A stretch of DNA of 64,000 nt from Fallopia convolvulus (GCA_964016875.1 OZ024727.1:9886091-9950090), one strand, 5' to 3'. Positions 21,590-34,371 are shown, numbered from the stretch's first letter. The notes: generated by a model from the sequence alone, not told the origin. Made by a program: numbers and translations.

Positions 21590-22510
21590 CTTTTTATTGT
21601 AGTTTTGTTGAGGTTGTTTGATGCAATTTATAATGTACATTTCACTAATTAAGGTCACCGAGCCTATAAACATTATATATAGGATTGTATGCACTCCGGG
21701 TCTCGCTCGAGCATATAACTTTTTCACATTCTAGGTTCTGGTTCATTTAATTATTTGCATTTTTGAACCTTCTAGTTACGTATAGTTTCATAATATGAAC
21801 CGAGAACCAGCCCCCGTTGTACAAGTGTACGTGTTACTAAGTACTAACTCTTCAATTGTTTTGCATCTTACGACCGAATACGTGTCCCCGCCAAATATGC
21901 TTAATTTCCCTCCAAATTTGGCTAATGATTCCTCCCTCCCGCTAAAACAAAATTGTGACTGGCGGGGCTGCTCGTTTTGATTGATTGACTTGCGTTGATA
22001 CGAGCCCGGTGTGGACCACGTATCGAACCCTTATTGGTCAAGGGGGTTGAGCCTAATCCGGTGTGGATTCCGACTCGGGATAAACGTGGTTGGTTGCCAC
22101 GGGTTGAAGAACTATAAATTTAGAGCAAAGGGAAAGATTAATTAACTGGCTTTATTGATTGATTGATAGCAGCCTAACAACTTAAGGGTATTTATAACAA
22201 CCCTGATATCTAAATAATACGAAAAATCCTAATTGCTGATATAATAAAAAAAAGATACTCTTCCTAAAAAGATAAAATCTAATCTGGAAAGATAATATTC
22301 TAATTATCCTAAATATAATCTAATAACCTAATTTCGGATAATATTCTAGCGTATCATGCGTCCTGCCTGTTGACCATCACAGAGTAATACCCCCCCTAAT
22401 AATTTCGTCCCACTGTAACTAGATTAGCGTAATCCCATTCCGCCTAATGTAGTCCAACGGAGCTACTAGTTCAACAAAAAGTTGTGTATTTAACAAATTA
22501 TAATAATTTA
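21590..22510. repeat. Repeat block R, copy 5, split by a solo LTR
   Basis: Fifth R copy. It is interrupted at 21996-22356 by the solo LTR; removing that insertion restores the GACTTGCGTCCTGCCTG sequence of the other copies. Confidence 0.7.
21996..22356. mobile_element. Solo LTR with perfect 5-bp target duplication
   Basis: 361 bp that begin TGATACGAGCCC and end AGCGTATCA (TG...CA with a TGATACG/CGTATCA inverted terminus). TGCGT flanks both sides (21991-21995 and 22357-22361). The other R copies provide the empty site, with a single TGCGT. This is the expected product of LTR-LTR recombination. The family is not identified. Confidence 0.9.
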
Positions 22511-23400
22511 TAATGCCGTGTCGGTTTGACCATGCCTCTAATAATACCACGTCTGACGTCGCATTTAGATCCCTGAGGAAGACGGTCCCCATTGACGGGG
22601 TCAAACCATGGAAGTCTTTCACGAAGTCACGGGTTGACCATATATCTTATAAGGCCAAGTCGGTGTATGAACCTAATCGAACACGATCATCCTCCGACTG
22701 AAAACAATAAAACCATGGAAGTCTTTCACGGGTTCACCATATCTCTTATAAGGCCAAGACGTTGTATGATCCTAATCAATCGAACGTGATCACCCCCGGA
22801 GCAGAGAATTTAATTCTTGGCGGTTTGACCATACCTTGCTCGTGCAAGAGTGTGTCGAATTACGTTCCGAGTTGAAAACGATCACTCTACGACGTTTGCA
22901 TTTGTTGTCTTGGTTCCCCGGTTTCGAACAAGACCATATTGTATTAAGATCTTAATTCCCATGGTTCCACGAATGTCTTTCTCGGAATCTCGGTTGAACC
23001 ATGGCCAGTACCAGACCCTATGGTAATACGGTCCTATAATCGAGCGTGATCATTCTCTGACTTAAGAGTTAAACAATGGATAAACAAAACTATATAGGAA
23101 CACCCACTGTTTAGCGTTTAATTGGATCGAAACCGTAAGCTTATATAATATGAGGTGCACACTATATATGAAATGCACAGTATTATATGAAATTCCCAAC
23201 TCGTTATTTCCGTCAAATGGAGGACTCTCCTCGCCCTCCAAATTATGCAAGGAAACCCCGTTGTGACCATGTAGGTGTACGATCCTAATTGAACCCGATC
23301 ATCATCCGACTTAAACTAGTAGTCTTCCCGGTTTGATCAAAGATCGTATAGGACCATGTTGTGTACGGTCCTTTCACTCCTTTGAGACCATACCATGTAT
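22510..23400. repeat. D-type repeat modules, clearest array
   Basis: The clearest D array. AACCATGGAAGTCTTTCAC recurs with a spacing of about 108 bp (near 22605 and 22713). Each time it is followed by GGTTGACCATAT-like and TCTTATAAGGCCAAG landmarks, then CCTAATCGAAC and GATCATCCTCCGACT. The units then become degenerate. No coding domain was recognised. Confidence 0.65.
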
Positions 23401-23750
23401 ATTTATATAAAATCAATTCCTCAATATTCAAGTTTTAGTGCATGTGAAGATATTTTTTTGGTGGAATAGTGCATGTGAAGATATTAACAATAATTCTTTA
23501 ATGTAATTTAGCCGTAGCAATATTTAATCTAACCAAAAATATATAAACTCATTAGTAATATAACACAAAGTTGCGTATCTTTTTTTGTTGGTTGAAAAAA
23601 ATTTGCGTATCCTAGCGCATGTACAGTTAAAAACATTATACGGAGTACTAAAAAGTTAAATCTGTAATACTCCATTACTTTAAATATATCTATATATTCA
23701 GGTTCCTCCTTTTTTGTTGTGGTTGAATCCAGCTTGTTCCAGCTTCCTCC

Positions 23751-23757
23751 TTTTATA
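23751..23757 (+). promoter_or_regulatory. Candidate TATA box of A2
   Basis: TTTTATA, 110 bp upstream of the A2 ATG and downstream of AGCTTCCTCC, matching A1 and A3. Confidence 0.45.
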
Positions 23758-23866
23758 CTCCCAAAACTTCATCTATTTTACATTACCCAAGCTGTTCTAA
23801 AAAATAAAATAGCATCCAATCCGAAATCTCCCTGTTCACTCGCCGAAGACCAATTGGGTTCCGTTC

Positions 23867-24198
23867 ATGGCTTCTTCTGCAAAGCGCCCTAGATACAGCC
23901 AACTGAAAGTCGTCCGTGACCGATTTGAACGGCTACAACAACAATCTGAGAATCTCAGCCACCTTTACAATGCTCTTCAACGTCGTTTTCAGTCCATTTC
24001 CACGGAGAACCGAATAAATAGTCTTAAAATGAAGGTGGTGGAGGCGGAAGAGGCAAAGCAGAAGGATTATTACAGGAGGTTAGGCCGTATTCAAGTCCTT
24101 GAAGAGTTCAAATTGAGCGCGGATGCAGATGCAGAGAAGGCTTCTCTGGCGGAGGACTATCCATCCCCTCCTGATGTCCATGCTGTTCTGAACAACGA
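23867..24198 (+). CDS. A2 exon 1: coiled-coil-like N-terminal exon
   Basis: Starts MASSAKRPRYSQ. The ~110 encoded residues carry VVEAEEAKQKDYYRRLGR and PSPPDVHAVLNNE. Compared with A1 and A3 the first third diverges most (residues 12-50), while the EAEEA...PSPP half is nearly constant. The proposed donor is GA|GTAC at 24198/24199, phase 2. Joining to 24884 gives a continuous 482-aa frame. The frame itself would otherwise stop at 24220. Confidence 0.65.
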
Positions 24199-24883
24199 GT
24201 ACAAACTTCCTACCCCTTAATTTGCCTTTTATTCGGTTCAATTATACATGCCTAATCAATGTCCTTCGCTAATAACATATTAGTCAGCACACCTGTTTAA
24301 GTTTGTTTATTTTTAATTTTTGTGTGGACTGGGGCATTTAATTTTGCTCTAGGATGTGGAGTATTGAAAACAATTGAAGGTTAAATTCGAACAGAGGATA
24401 CTACCAAAAGAAAATTCGAACAGAGGAGGTTGTGAATTGTGATCTTTCCAAAAAAAAGAAAAAACAGAGGAGGGTTGTGATGTTAGCGCCCAAACGGTTA
24501 CTGTTTAGTCAGGGCGGTTGAGAATACGTAGTAATTGTTTCTTACTAAGTAATTAACTGCTCTTTCTACCAAAAAAAAAGTAATTAACTGCTCTATAAAT
24601 AGGAAGAACGGTCGTAGCATGCCCTCTATCTTCTAGCCTTAATAATCTCCAGATTCTTGTCTAGATTGCCGTTATTCTACTTCAGACATGGATAATTTGA
24701 GTAAAAGTTTTTTTTGGGTCGAATAGATACTTTCTACTTTTATACGTGGGAATGTCTACTGTATAATATATACTGTACGTTTATACTCGTGGTAGTGTGT
24801 AATACGTACTGTACGTTTATACTCTTGGTATTATGTTTATACAAAATTACTGATTGTGAAAAATATAAACATCTCCCATATAG

Positions 24884-26000
24884 GTGGACTTCCGATCGAA
24901 CAACTCCTGCGTCGTGCCTTCCTACCGAGATACGAAACGACATCTTAATAGAATTGTCGGTTCAGGATTTGGTGCGCTGTCATGCTATATCCACCGAGTG
25001 GATGGCTTTGATAACCAGTAGTGGTTTTGTGAAACGTCATCTGCGCAGGTCAGAGGCAACTTCTCAAGGCCGAATGCTAATGGCCGTCCAGGGTCCCAAC
25101 CACGACTGTGTGACGTGGAACGAATTGGATTTCTCAGAAACTTCCGGTTCACTCCGAGCATTATGTGACCCCGATCTGTTTGACTCATGGCGCATTATAT
25201 CTTATTGCGATGGCCTTTTCTTGCTTAGACAGGGTGATGCCAAGGAGGATTTTCTGCCACTACAACTGTGGAATCCAGCCATACAAAAGATCCGCACGTT
25301 GCCGGACGTTCCTGGATGCTGTCTTGTGAGCGATTATTCAGGGGCGATGGATTTTGATATTGGCATTGGTTATGACGAGCTGAATGACGACTACAAGGTG
25401 GTGAAGTTAATTTTCGGTCAGTTTAGGTTGCATTCTGTGGCTATCTTTAGCGTGAAGAGGCATGCATGGACGGTGGAGCGGGTTCGCCGACCTGATATCG
25501 AATGGACATCACGTCTGTGGTTTGAACAGGCCTGCTCTTTCAAAGGGGCGATGTACTTCCTGTACCACGAGTATATTGGTGCCGGATCGACGTGCCGTTT
25601 GTTCTCCATCAATTTGTCGACGAGTGGGATCGAGTCGGTTGCATTACCACAGAAAGCGCACCGTAGCCTCGGCTATCTGCTCAGGGTTGTAGTTGTTGAC
25701 AATGGGTCAACGTTGGCTGTCTCTAATTTCGTGAGTTGCCTGTGGGTTTTGGAAGAGTCAGACGGGGAGGTTCGCTGGGTAAAGAAATACAAATTTGACC
25801 TCCCCTTTCAACGTTCTGTACATGTCAAGCGAAACAATGACGTTCTGTTACACCCACAACGGCACATTCACGGTGAAGGTGATTTCATTGTCGTTTATAA
25901 CCTTGATACCGGATCTCGTACTTCTTTGGAGGGGCATGAAGGTCAGGCCAAGACCATTCACTACATCTCTGAATATGTGCCAAGTCTCCTGCTTCTTTAG
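24884..26000 (+). CDS. A2 exon 2: intact F-box and FBA domain
   Basis: The acceptor CATATAG|GTGG is followed by 371 open codons. The F-box spans about residues 13-57 of the exon (CLPTEIRNDILIELSVQDL, RCHAISTEWMALI). The FBA region follows: LWNPAIQKIRTLPDVPG, GIGYDELNDDYKVVKLIF, VAIFSVKRHAWT, VVVDNGSTLAVSNF, ending SEYVPSLLLL. F-box proteins bind SKP1 in SCF E3 ligases, and the FBA part normally chooses the target. There is no in-frame ATG between the acceptor and the F-box, so an upstream coding exon is needed; 23867-24198 is the obvious candidate. This is the only A-type locus with a complete F-box and is the reference for the deletion in A1. Confidence 0.85.
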
Positions 26001-26909
26001 GAATGTGGAAAGTGTTTAATAGGTTTTTGGGGGGTAACTGTTATGTTCAAGAGGGTTTAGGGGGGTGACTATTTTTATTGTGACTTATGTGTTATATTTG
26101 GGCAAGGATAATTTTCTGCTTTGTATGAAAGCCTTTTGCTTGAACCCAATAGCGTACTGTACGTGTATGTGTCAATGTGTGTTTGTGTTTATTATCGGAT
26201 TAATTACACATTATAGTTTTTGCGTAAATGATCTTTTGTTAACGTGGGAAGTAACTCTCATTTGGGTTTGTGGGAAAAGATGGGCAGACATTTTCACAAC
26301 GTCATGATCTATGTGCCCTAATGTAGTTTTAAGCAATGCTCCTTCGTTGACCACACATTACCATTGGGCATTTGGGCCTATTAAACTAATGAAATGCACC
26401 CTATATTACATGAAGTGCACACCACACATTAGGGGACGTGGTCGCTTGGATCGAGATTCTGAACAAAGAGAACAAAAAGAGAAACGCCGTATGGGTTGTG
26501 GAAATGTTTATGCACGTTACGGGTCCACGTCAATTAGCTTCCGTAGTAAGTCTAGTATAGTGGAGGCAATGGAGGGGCAGGCACACAATGGTAATGATCA
26601 TATACGTATCTTTCCCCTCTCTATAATGAATCCAATATTGCTTACGTATCTTCACCCTTCACACTTCAAATTCAAATAGTATATTATAAATACAACCATT
26701 CTTACCCATTCATTAAATTCATATAACTTTTATTACTTGAAAAAAGAAATATTGAGCTCTTAATATTGACAGTGCCAACAACAATCCATAGATAATCCAG
26801 CATATGGATTTTAACTTTAAGACAAGTTTTTATATCCAGGAAGTTGAGATGATGAAAAACAATAACGCAGCATATGGAATTTAACAAATTGTGACTGGCA
26901 GGCCTGCTT
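26001..26909. other. A2 3' flank
   Basis: No gene. Part of this flank (about 26120-26290) recurs at 47000-47170. A decamer pair lies near 26390. Confidence 0.5.
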
Positions 26910-27230
26910 CTTTTGCAATTTGCATGTTCCGATCGACTAGTTGTTCCCGCCAAATATGCTTAATTTCCCTCCAAATTTGGCTAATGATTCCTCCCTGCAG
27001 CTGAAACAAATTGTGACTGGCTTGGGCTGCTCGTTTTGATTGATTGACTTGCGTCCTCCCTGTTGACCACCACAGAGCATTTATTACCCCCCCCCCAAAT
27101 AATTTCGTCCCTATGTAACTAGATTTGCGTAATCCCATTCCGCCTAATGTAGTCCAACGGAGCACCTAGTTCAACACTACATATAAGTTGTGTATTTAAC
27201 TATTTATAATTCCGTCATAGACTCATAGTT
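26910..27230. repeat. Repeat block R, partial copy 6
   Basis: Contains the TTCCCTCCAAATTTGGC and AGTCCAACGGAGC landmarks but lacks the 5' third of the block. It leads into the A3 5' flank, collinear with 2640-4260. Confidence 0.6.
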
Positions 27231-27459
27231 GCAACAAAAAAAAAACAATTTATCTATTGTATTTCGCAACCAGGTTGATTCCGGCTCTTAAAAGCGTTTC
27301 ACTATATTATATTACCTCCTAAACTCTACCGTAAATTAACTTATATGTCAACAATATCTATTTCACAACCTGAAAAATAATTACAACGTTTCACATACGT
27401 ACTAATCCTCAATTACTCTCCCCTAGCCTGTAAATTTAGTCAAGTATTTCTCATATTCC

Positions 27460-28700
27460 TTTAGTTTAGGATTTAGGGTTTAGGGCGCGACCAAGCCTCG
27501 TATTCTAACGTTCAAGCGTTGTGATCCTATTCGAACACGGTTATTATCCGCCTTAAACCTCTAAAGTCCTCCAAAGCTCGCCTACGACAATATCGCCATA
27601 AGTGCCCACTATGTATACAATGAAATGCACACTATAATATGAAATGCACAGTTTAGTTTATTTACGTCGACCCCGTTGTCTCAGGAAATTGGATGAGTAC
27701 ATAATTCCATCGAAAAGTAGGAAACCCCGTTTTGGTTATGGAAATGGTTTTGCATGCTACGGGTCCATGTCAATTAGCTTCTGTAGTAAGTCTAGCAGTG
27801 GGAGGGGCGGGCACACCGTACGATCCAACGGTGTCCATCACAACTCGAACGGTAAAAACATGTCTATGTGTGATCCTAGAAAATCGAATCGGATCATCCT
27901 CCGACTTAAGCCATGGTAGTCTTCCCGATTTGACCATAGCTCGTACCGACCATTATGTTGTACGCTCCGAATCGAACGTGATCTTCGTCCAAATCAAACC
28001 ATGGAAGTCGTGGCGGTTTGACCATACCGTTGTACGTACAACTGAACATGACCAATAGCTTGTATGGGACCATATCGCCCATACGATCCTACGATGTTTG
28101 CGATGAAATGCACGTTATTACATGAAATGCACAGTGTCATATGAAATGCTCACCCTGTTGTTTCCGGAAAGTGGATGACTACATAATTCCCTCCAAAGAG
28201 AGTAAACCCCGTATGGGTTGCGGACATGATTTTGCTTGTTACCGGTCCACATCAATTAGCCTCCAGAATAACTCTAGCCTCCCTTGTACAAGAGGGATGG
28301 GCACACTATGCTAATGATCATATATATCTTTCCGCTCTCTGAAATGAGGACAATATTGATTATGTTTCTTCACACTTCTATTTCTCCCCCCTTTATCTAT
28401 AAATTATCTTTCTTAATTATGGATCACAACAAATTCGCATATAATTATGATATTAGACCATTTCGGTGTACGATCCTAATGGATCCCGATCATCCTCCGA
28501 CTTAAACCACAGAAGTCTTCCCAGTTTTACCATAGCACCAAGTCGGTGTGCGATCCTAAGCGAACCCGATCATCCTCCGACTGAAACCTTTAAACTCTTC
28601 CATAGCTCTTATATTACCAATCCGTATTAAGATCCGGTATATTGGAACACGATCCTTTAAGACCATACATGTACATTTATTTGTAATCAATTGCTCAGAA
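27460..28700. repeat. D-type modules and decamers upstream of A3
   Basis: Collinear with 3010-4260. Decamers lie near 27620, 27640 and 28104. No gene. Confidence 0.55.
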
Positions 28701-29137
28701 TTCAAAGTCCTATTGCATATTTAGATATTAACACCAAACTTTACTGTAATTTACCCTTAGTAATATTTTATCGACCCTAAAATATATAAACTCATTAATC
28801 ATTGGTAATATTACACAACTTGTGCTCGTACAGTTATAAATAATATCCTATAGCCCTGTATAGCGTCTATATGAGTACTAGTATACTAGTAATAATTTTT
28901 TTATTCAGCAAAAAGTAAAAACTGTAATACTCCGTTCCATTACTTAAATATATTCGGGCTTAAGCTTCCAGCTTCCTCCTTTTTATTTTGGTTGAATCCA
29001 GCTTGTTCCAGCTTCCTCCTTTTATACTCCCCAAAACTTCATGTATTATACAATACCCAAGCTGTTACCAAAAAATAAATTAGCATCCAATCCGAAATCT
29101 CCCTCTTCACTCCCCGAAGACCAATTGGGTTCTGTTC

Positions 29138-29469
29138 ATGGCTTCTTCTGCAAAGCGCCCTAGATACAACCATCCAAAGGTCGGGCAATGCCGAATTCAC
29201 TGGCTACACCGAGATTCTGAGAGTGTCGTTCGCTTATACGATGCTCTCCAACGTCGTTGTCGATCCTTTTACAAAAAGAACCGAATTAATTATCTTAAAC
29301 TGGAGGCGGTGGAGGCGGAAGAGGCCAGGCTGAAGGATTATTACAGGAGGTTAGGCCGTACGCAAGTCCTTGAAGAGTTCAAACTGAGCGCGGATGCAGA
29401 TGCAGAGAAGGCTTCTCTGGCGGAGGACTATCCATCCCCTCCTGACTTGCATGCTGTTCTGAACAACGA
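29138..29469 (+). CDS. A3 exon 1: coiled-coil-like N-terminal exon
   Basis: Almost identical to A1 exon 1 (starts MASSAKRPRYNHPKVGQ), with the same EAEEARLKDYYRRLGR and PSPPDLHAVLNNE blocks and the same GA|GTAC end. The partner exon is truncated at 30405, so any spliced product would be ~131 aa: the N-terminal region plus a short stub. It is open as an exon, but the gene as a whole is broken. Confidence 0.55.
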
Positions 29470-30340
29470 GTACAAACTTCCTACCCCTTAATTTTCCTTT
29501 TATTCGGTTCAATTATACATGCCTAATCAATGTCCTTCGCTAATAACATATTAGTCAGCACACCTGTTTAAGTTTGTTTATTTTTAATTTTTGTGTGGAC
29601 TGGCATGGGGCATTTAATTTTGCTCTAGGATGTGGAGTATTGAAAACAATTGAAGGTTAAATTCGAACAGAGGATACTACCAAAAGAAAATTCGAACAGA
29701 GGAGGTTGTGAATTGTGATCTTTCCAAAAAAAGAAAAAACAGAGGAGGGTTGTGATGTTAGCGGCGAAACGGTTACTGTTTAGTCAGGGCGGTTGAGAAT
29801 ACGTAGTAATTAACTGCTCAATAAATAGGAAGAACGGTCGTAGGCGTAGCATGCCCTCTATCTTCTAGGCTTAATAATCTCCAGATTCTTGTCTAGATTG
29901 TCGTTATTCTACTTCAGACATGGATAATTTGAGTAAGTTTTTTGGGTCGAATGGATACTTTCTACTTTTATACTCGTGGTATCGGGAAAAGTGTACGGCG
30001 TCGTCAATGAAAACGTACGTGGTCAAATAAGGATAGAATAATATCATTTAGGAAGACTATCTTGAATATGTTTAGGATAATATATATACTATCCATCTAG
30101 TCTAAATATACGATCAAAATATGATCTCGTCTAATCCTCTATGTATATACGGTTAACATTTGTCCATGTTAAGTCCTTTCAATCGTTCGTGACTTCGTGC
30201 CTTCGTGCTATGTATATAGATATACACACACATGTAGAGCGTAGTTTTTTTAACCGTCCTTCAATCGTACATTGTGTATATGTTTCTTAATGTTTATACA
30301 TAATTAATGATTGTGAAAATTATAAACATCTCCCATATAG

Positions 30341-30405
30341 GTGGACTTCCGATCGAACAATTCCTGTGTCGTACCTTCCTAACGAGATACGAAACGACAT
30401 CTTAT
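30341..30405 (+). pseudogene. A3 exon 2 stub, truncated at a recombination junction
   Basis: The acceptor CATATAG|GTGG and the first ~20 codons (ending LPNEIRNDIL) are intact. The sequence then switches at 30403-30404 to the TGAAATGCAC array that lies 5' of the B block (8711 onward), giving an immediate TGA. Everything downstream of this point, including most of the F-box and all of the FBA, is absent. Confidence 0.85.
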
Positions 30406-30590
30406 GAAATGCACATTATAATATGAAATGCACAATATAATATGAAATGCACAGTATCATATTTGACATGGGCCCCGTTGTGTCGGGAAAGTGGATGAGT
30501 CCATAATTCCATCCAAAGAGAGGAAACCCCGTGTGGGTAGTGGAAATGGCTATGCATGTTACGGGTCCACGTCAATTAGCTTATGTAATA

Positions 30591-30861
30591 CTCCCTCCGA
30601 TTCAAGTTAATTGTCGTTTTAGCACTTCAAATTTGATCCATTTTATATGTCGTTTTAGATTTTCTAGGCAATTGATTAGGGGTGAGTTATGAGAATTGTT
30701 ATTGGAATGTGTTTTTATTAGTTAATGCTATTCATTCATTGGTTGAAAAAAGGTGATGAGTGGTAAAATTTATAAAAAATTTACCTTTTTGAGTTTAGTT
30801 GATGCTTTTCTTAATTCTTGTGTCCAAAACTAAAACGACAATTGTTTTGGATCGGATTGAG
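30591..30861. mobile_element. Stowaway-like MITE upstream of B2
   Basis: 271 bp, starts CTCCCTCCGATTCAAGTTAA, flanked by TA on both sides. It is the duplicate of 8897-9167 and keeps the canonical CTCCCTCC terminus that has mutated there. Confidence 0.9.
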
Positions 30862-31313
30862 TATGCTAATTGTAGGGGCGGGCAGGCTGTATTTGAATTA
30901 GTCAGATGGCCGACAAATGTACTATATCTTGTTACCTTAAGTCTCTAATATCAATGTTCGACCAAAAATAAAAATCTCTCATATCAATGGGCCGAAATTT
31001 CTTTAATTGTGAATTTGTGAAGGTGACCAAGCGAAAATTAAAAGCTGCCTGGGTACCATGCGAAATTGCCGTAAGTTGGAGGGCACCTCACGAAATGTCG
31101 GTTTTACTCCTTTTTTTTGTAAATAATATTGGGGCTCCATATATATATATATTTATATGGAGTAAAAAGTAAAAAACTATAAACAGGAAGACTCGTACAC
31201 CACAAGCCGAATATAAAAACGTTCAGTTTCCTCTATCTTCTTCTAGCCTAAAACTCTCGAGTCTCTGAGTACTCATTCCCTGTTCACTCCCAAAAACCTT
31301 TTGAATTTCGTTC

Positions 31314-31639
31314 ATGGCTTCTTCCTCAACGCACCCTAGTTTCTACGATTACGATGACTGTGAACGCGGATTTGACCGGCAACAAGAAGCTTATCTCAGT
31401 CTCTCTCGCGCGTACCGTTCTCTCCGGCGTCATGTTCAGTCCATTTACACGGCGATCCAAACAACAGATCTAAAAGTGAAAGGGCTGGAGGCGGAAGAGG
31501 CGAAGATGAAGGATTATTACACGCGGTTATGCCGTTTGCAAGTCCTCGATGAGTACAAATTGGGCGTTGATGAAGAGAAGGCTTCTCTGGACAAGGACTA
31601 TCCATCCCCTCCTGAATTGCATGTTGTTCTGAATAAAGA
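31314..31639 (+). CDS. B2 exon 1: coiled-coil-like N-terminal exon
   Basis: Near-identical to B1 exon 1 (MASSSTHPSFYDYDDCERG). The family block reads LEAEEAKMKDYYTRLCR, and CR replaces GR of the other copies. A TATAAAA box lies near 31212. The GA|GTAC end is phase 2. Unlike B1, its downstream acceptor (TTAG|GTGG at 32293) is intact, but exon 2 has a nonsense codon. Confidence 0.6.
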
Positions 31640-32292
31640 GTACAAACTCCCTAACCCCTTAATTTGCAATTTTTTCGTTTCATTTAGACGATTGTGTTGT
31701 TGGGCATCTTTGTTTGCACATTGGGCAGTTATTTTGATTTGGGAGGTGGTTGTTTAAAACAATTGAAGTTTAAATATTAGGAAAGATGACGGAAAAGTAG
31801 TATCGAATACGGGTCAAAATTGCGGGTATTTTGACAATCTGGTCAAAATCGTATATTTTGGTTTTTTTATGGTTTAATTTTATTGATAAATTAGAGTGAA
31901 CAATATTTCTAGCAAATTATGGGAGTTGTAGCTGCTACAACTATACATAGTATATACTATATAGTGAACTGATGTTATTCAAATAACCTGAATTTATGGA
32001 CAATTGAATTGATTGCCCGTTACCACAAGAGTCTTGCGAGCCTTTTTGGGGATGAGAATTGAGAAGCCTGTTGCTTGAACCGGAGAATTGAATTGATTTG
32101 CCCTTATATATAGTTATTGATTATTGTACTGTTGAAATTATATAATTACTGATCTTAAATAGTTATTATTGGCTTGAATATATATCCTTAAGATAGCTCC
32201 TGATTATTAGATTAAACATGTACACGAAGAGGCCTGCTATGGGTGTGGATACCTATACACTAATGCGTGTGAAATATTGACATCTCCCTTAG

Positions 32293-33421
32293 GTGGTGCA
32301 AGATAACAAGTCTGTCAAATCCGGATCATCTCCTACCAGACGACATTGTAAGAGACATACTACTCCGGTTGTCGCCCGAGGACTTAGTGCGCTGCCAGGT
32401 CGTATCCATCGAGTGGATGGCCATGATAAGGAGTAGCGAATTTGTGGTCGAACACGTACGCAGGACGAAGGCAACGCCTGGAAAACGCATGCTGATGACG
32501 GTCCAGGGCACCAGCCGCGTGTGTGTGACCCTAGATGAAACTACCTTTGCACAAACTTCCGGCTCACTTCGGCAACTAGGGGAGATCCGTCCACTTTCGG
32601 GCACGTGGTGCATTATCTCCTACATTGACGGGTTGTTCCTGCTGAGACGGGGGACGAACTACAAAAAATTTGGTACATTAAAGCTATGGAATCCTGCACT
32701 CAGAAAGACCCGGAATTTGCCAACTGTTCCGTTTCTTGCTAAAAGAAAAACTTACGGGTTAGTGAACCTTGTTCCTGGCCTGGGTTATGACGCGGAAAGC
32801 AAAGATTACAAGGTGGTCGTGTTAATCTTTCAACGTTTCTGGTTGGAACGTGTCGTTGTGTTCAGCGTCAAGACCTTTGCATGGACGCTGCATGGCACGG
32901 ACGTGGAATTCCGCTGAAGACCAAGCTTATGGTTTGAAGAGCCCTGCTGTTTCAAAGGGGAGCTGAAATTCTTGTGGCACGACGATTCTAGTGATGTATA
33001 CACGATCAGCCTGGTTTCCTGCACATTGTCGACGGGGGTGATCCAGATAAAATCTTTGCCGGCCAAAGTTTACAGTCGGCCTGTGGGCTTCCTCAAGGTT
33101 GTAGTTATCGACAATGGGTCGACGTTGGCGATTTCTAATTTCTTGGCTGAAATGGGGGTTATGCAAGAGTTGGCGGAGGGGAATGTCGAATGGGTAAGGC
33201 AGTACACCTTTGACCTCCCAATTGCATGTGTCATACATGTCACGCCAAACAATGACATATTGCTACAGCCAATGGATCCCCGTGATGTTAGTCTAGAAGT
33301 GGAGGCGCTGGTCCTATGTAACCTTGGTCATCCGTTCACTCGTAGCGTGGTGATCAGGCCAAATCTGACGCGCCAAATTTATTATATCTCTGAATATGTT
33401 CCAAGTCTGTTGCTGCTGTAG
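32293..33421 (+). pseudogene. B2 exon 2: F-box/FBA exon with a single nonsense codon
   Basis: The acceptor is intact and the F-box is complete (LLPDDIVRDILLRLSPEDL, RCQVVSIEWM). The FBA region reads in one frame except for TGA at 32915-32917, where B1 has TGG (a Trp in FRWRPSLWFEE). Beyond it the frame stays open to the stop at 33421, ending EYVPSLLLL. The truncated product would be ~316 aa with exon 1: the F-box and about half of the FBA. This is a recent, possibly polymorphic, null allele, or a sequencing error at one base. Confidence 0.8.
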
Positions 33422-34346
33422 GAAAATATGTTTCTCCTTGCTGCTTGATGTGGGATTGTTGACTGTCGTCCCCTTTTGTCGGTCTGTTTTTGTGAGGGCT
33501 TCCTATGGGATTGTTACTATTTTTATGGTTTGTCCTTTTGAACTTTTTTCAGTTGTACGTCCCCTTCTTTCTCTGATAGTCTGATGATATTATTAGGTTG
33601 TGAACTGTTTTCAGCTGTTTTCCCCCTCCTTCAGGTTGTTTCAAAGGCCAAAACTTCCGCAACAACGGTAAATCCGGGCGAAAATTTTTACTAGACCATG
33701 CGAACTATGTGAACCCGGGCTGAAAATTAAACTAGACCTTGCCAACTATTTCATTCCAGGCAATACCTTGACGGTGTTTGCATTGGACTCATATGTTACT
33801 ACTGGACTTACATCGATTGGAAGAAAACCGATCCCTTGGCTCCGATCCACTCTCACCCGAAAACTAGTCGCATCTGGGATCGGGCAACTAATTGTTATGA
33901 CGTATTGACATCCGATTATGTTCCATAAGGGTATAATTAATTGGATATAAGTACTGGAGAGTGGAAACCTTACCGTGGGGCCACTCAAACTCATGAAATG
34001 CACCATTACATGAAATGCACACTACACCGTCTACACATGTGTACGTTTTTTTGGAACAGACCCTGCCTAGGATTGAAGATCCTATTAGTAGGATCGTGAA
34101 TAATTTCAGGCTCGATATCGTGGATCAGTAGCATACGCAAAAAAATATAGCATATGAGTAAGATCCTATAAAAATAGGATCGTGGATCTTACTTTTTGGA
34201 ACGGCCCTTTTTTTATAAATATTTTAATATATAGGGTATATTACTATAGTAGGGTGAAAAAAATATAGCATATGAGCTATTTTTGTCTTCTAGCATGATG
34301 GAATGCTAAATTTGAAATATAGCATGCGAAATTTACTTTATCAATT
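33422..34346. other. B2 3' flank
   Basis: Collinear with 11728-12645. No gene. A decamer pair lies near 33994-34020. Confidence 0.5.
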
Positions 34347-34371
34347 GCTATATCTCTTTCACTTTTCTTTA

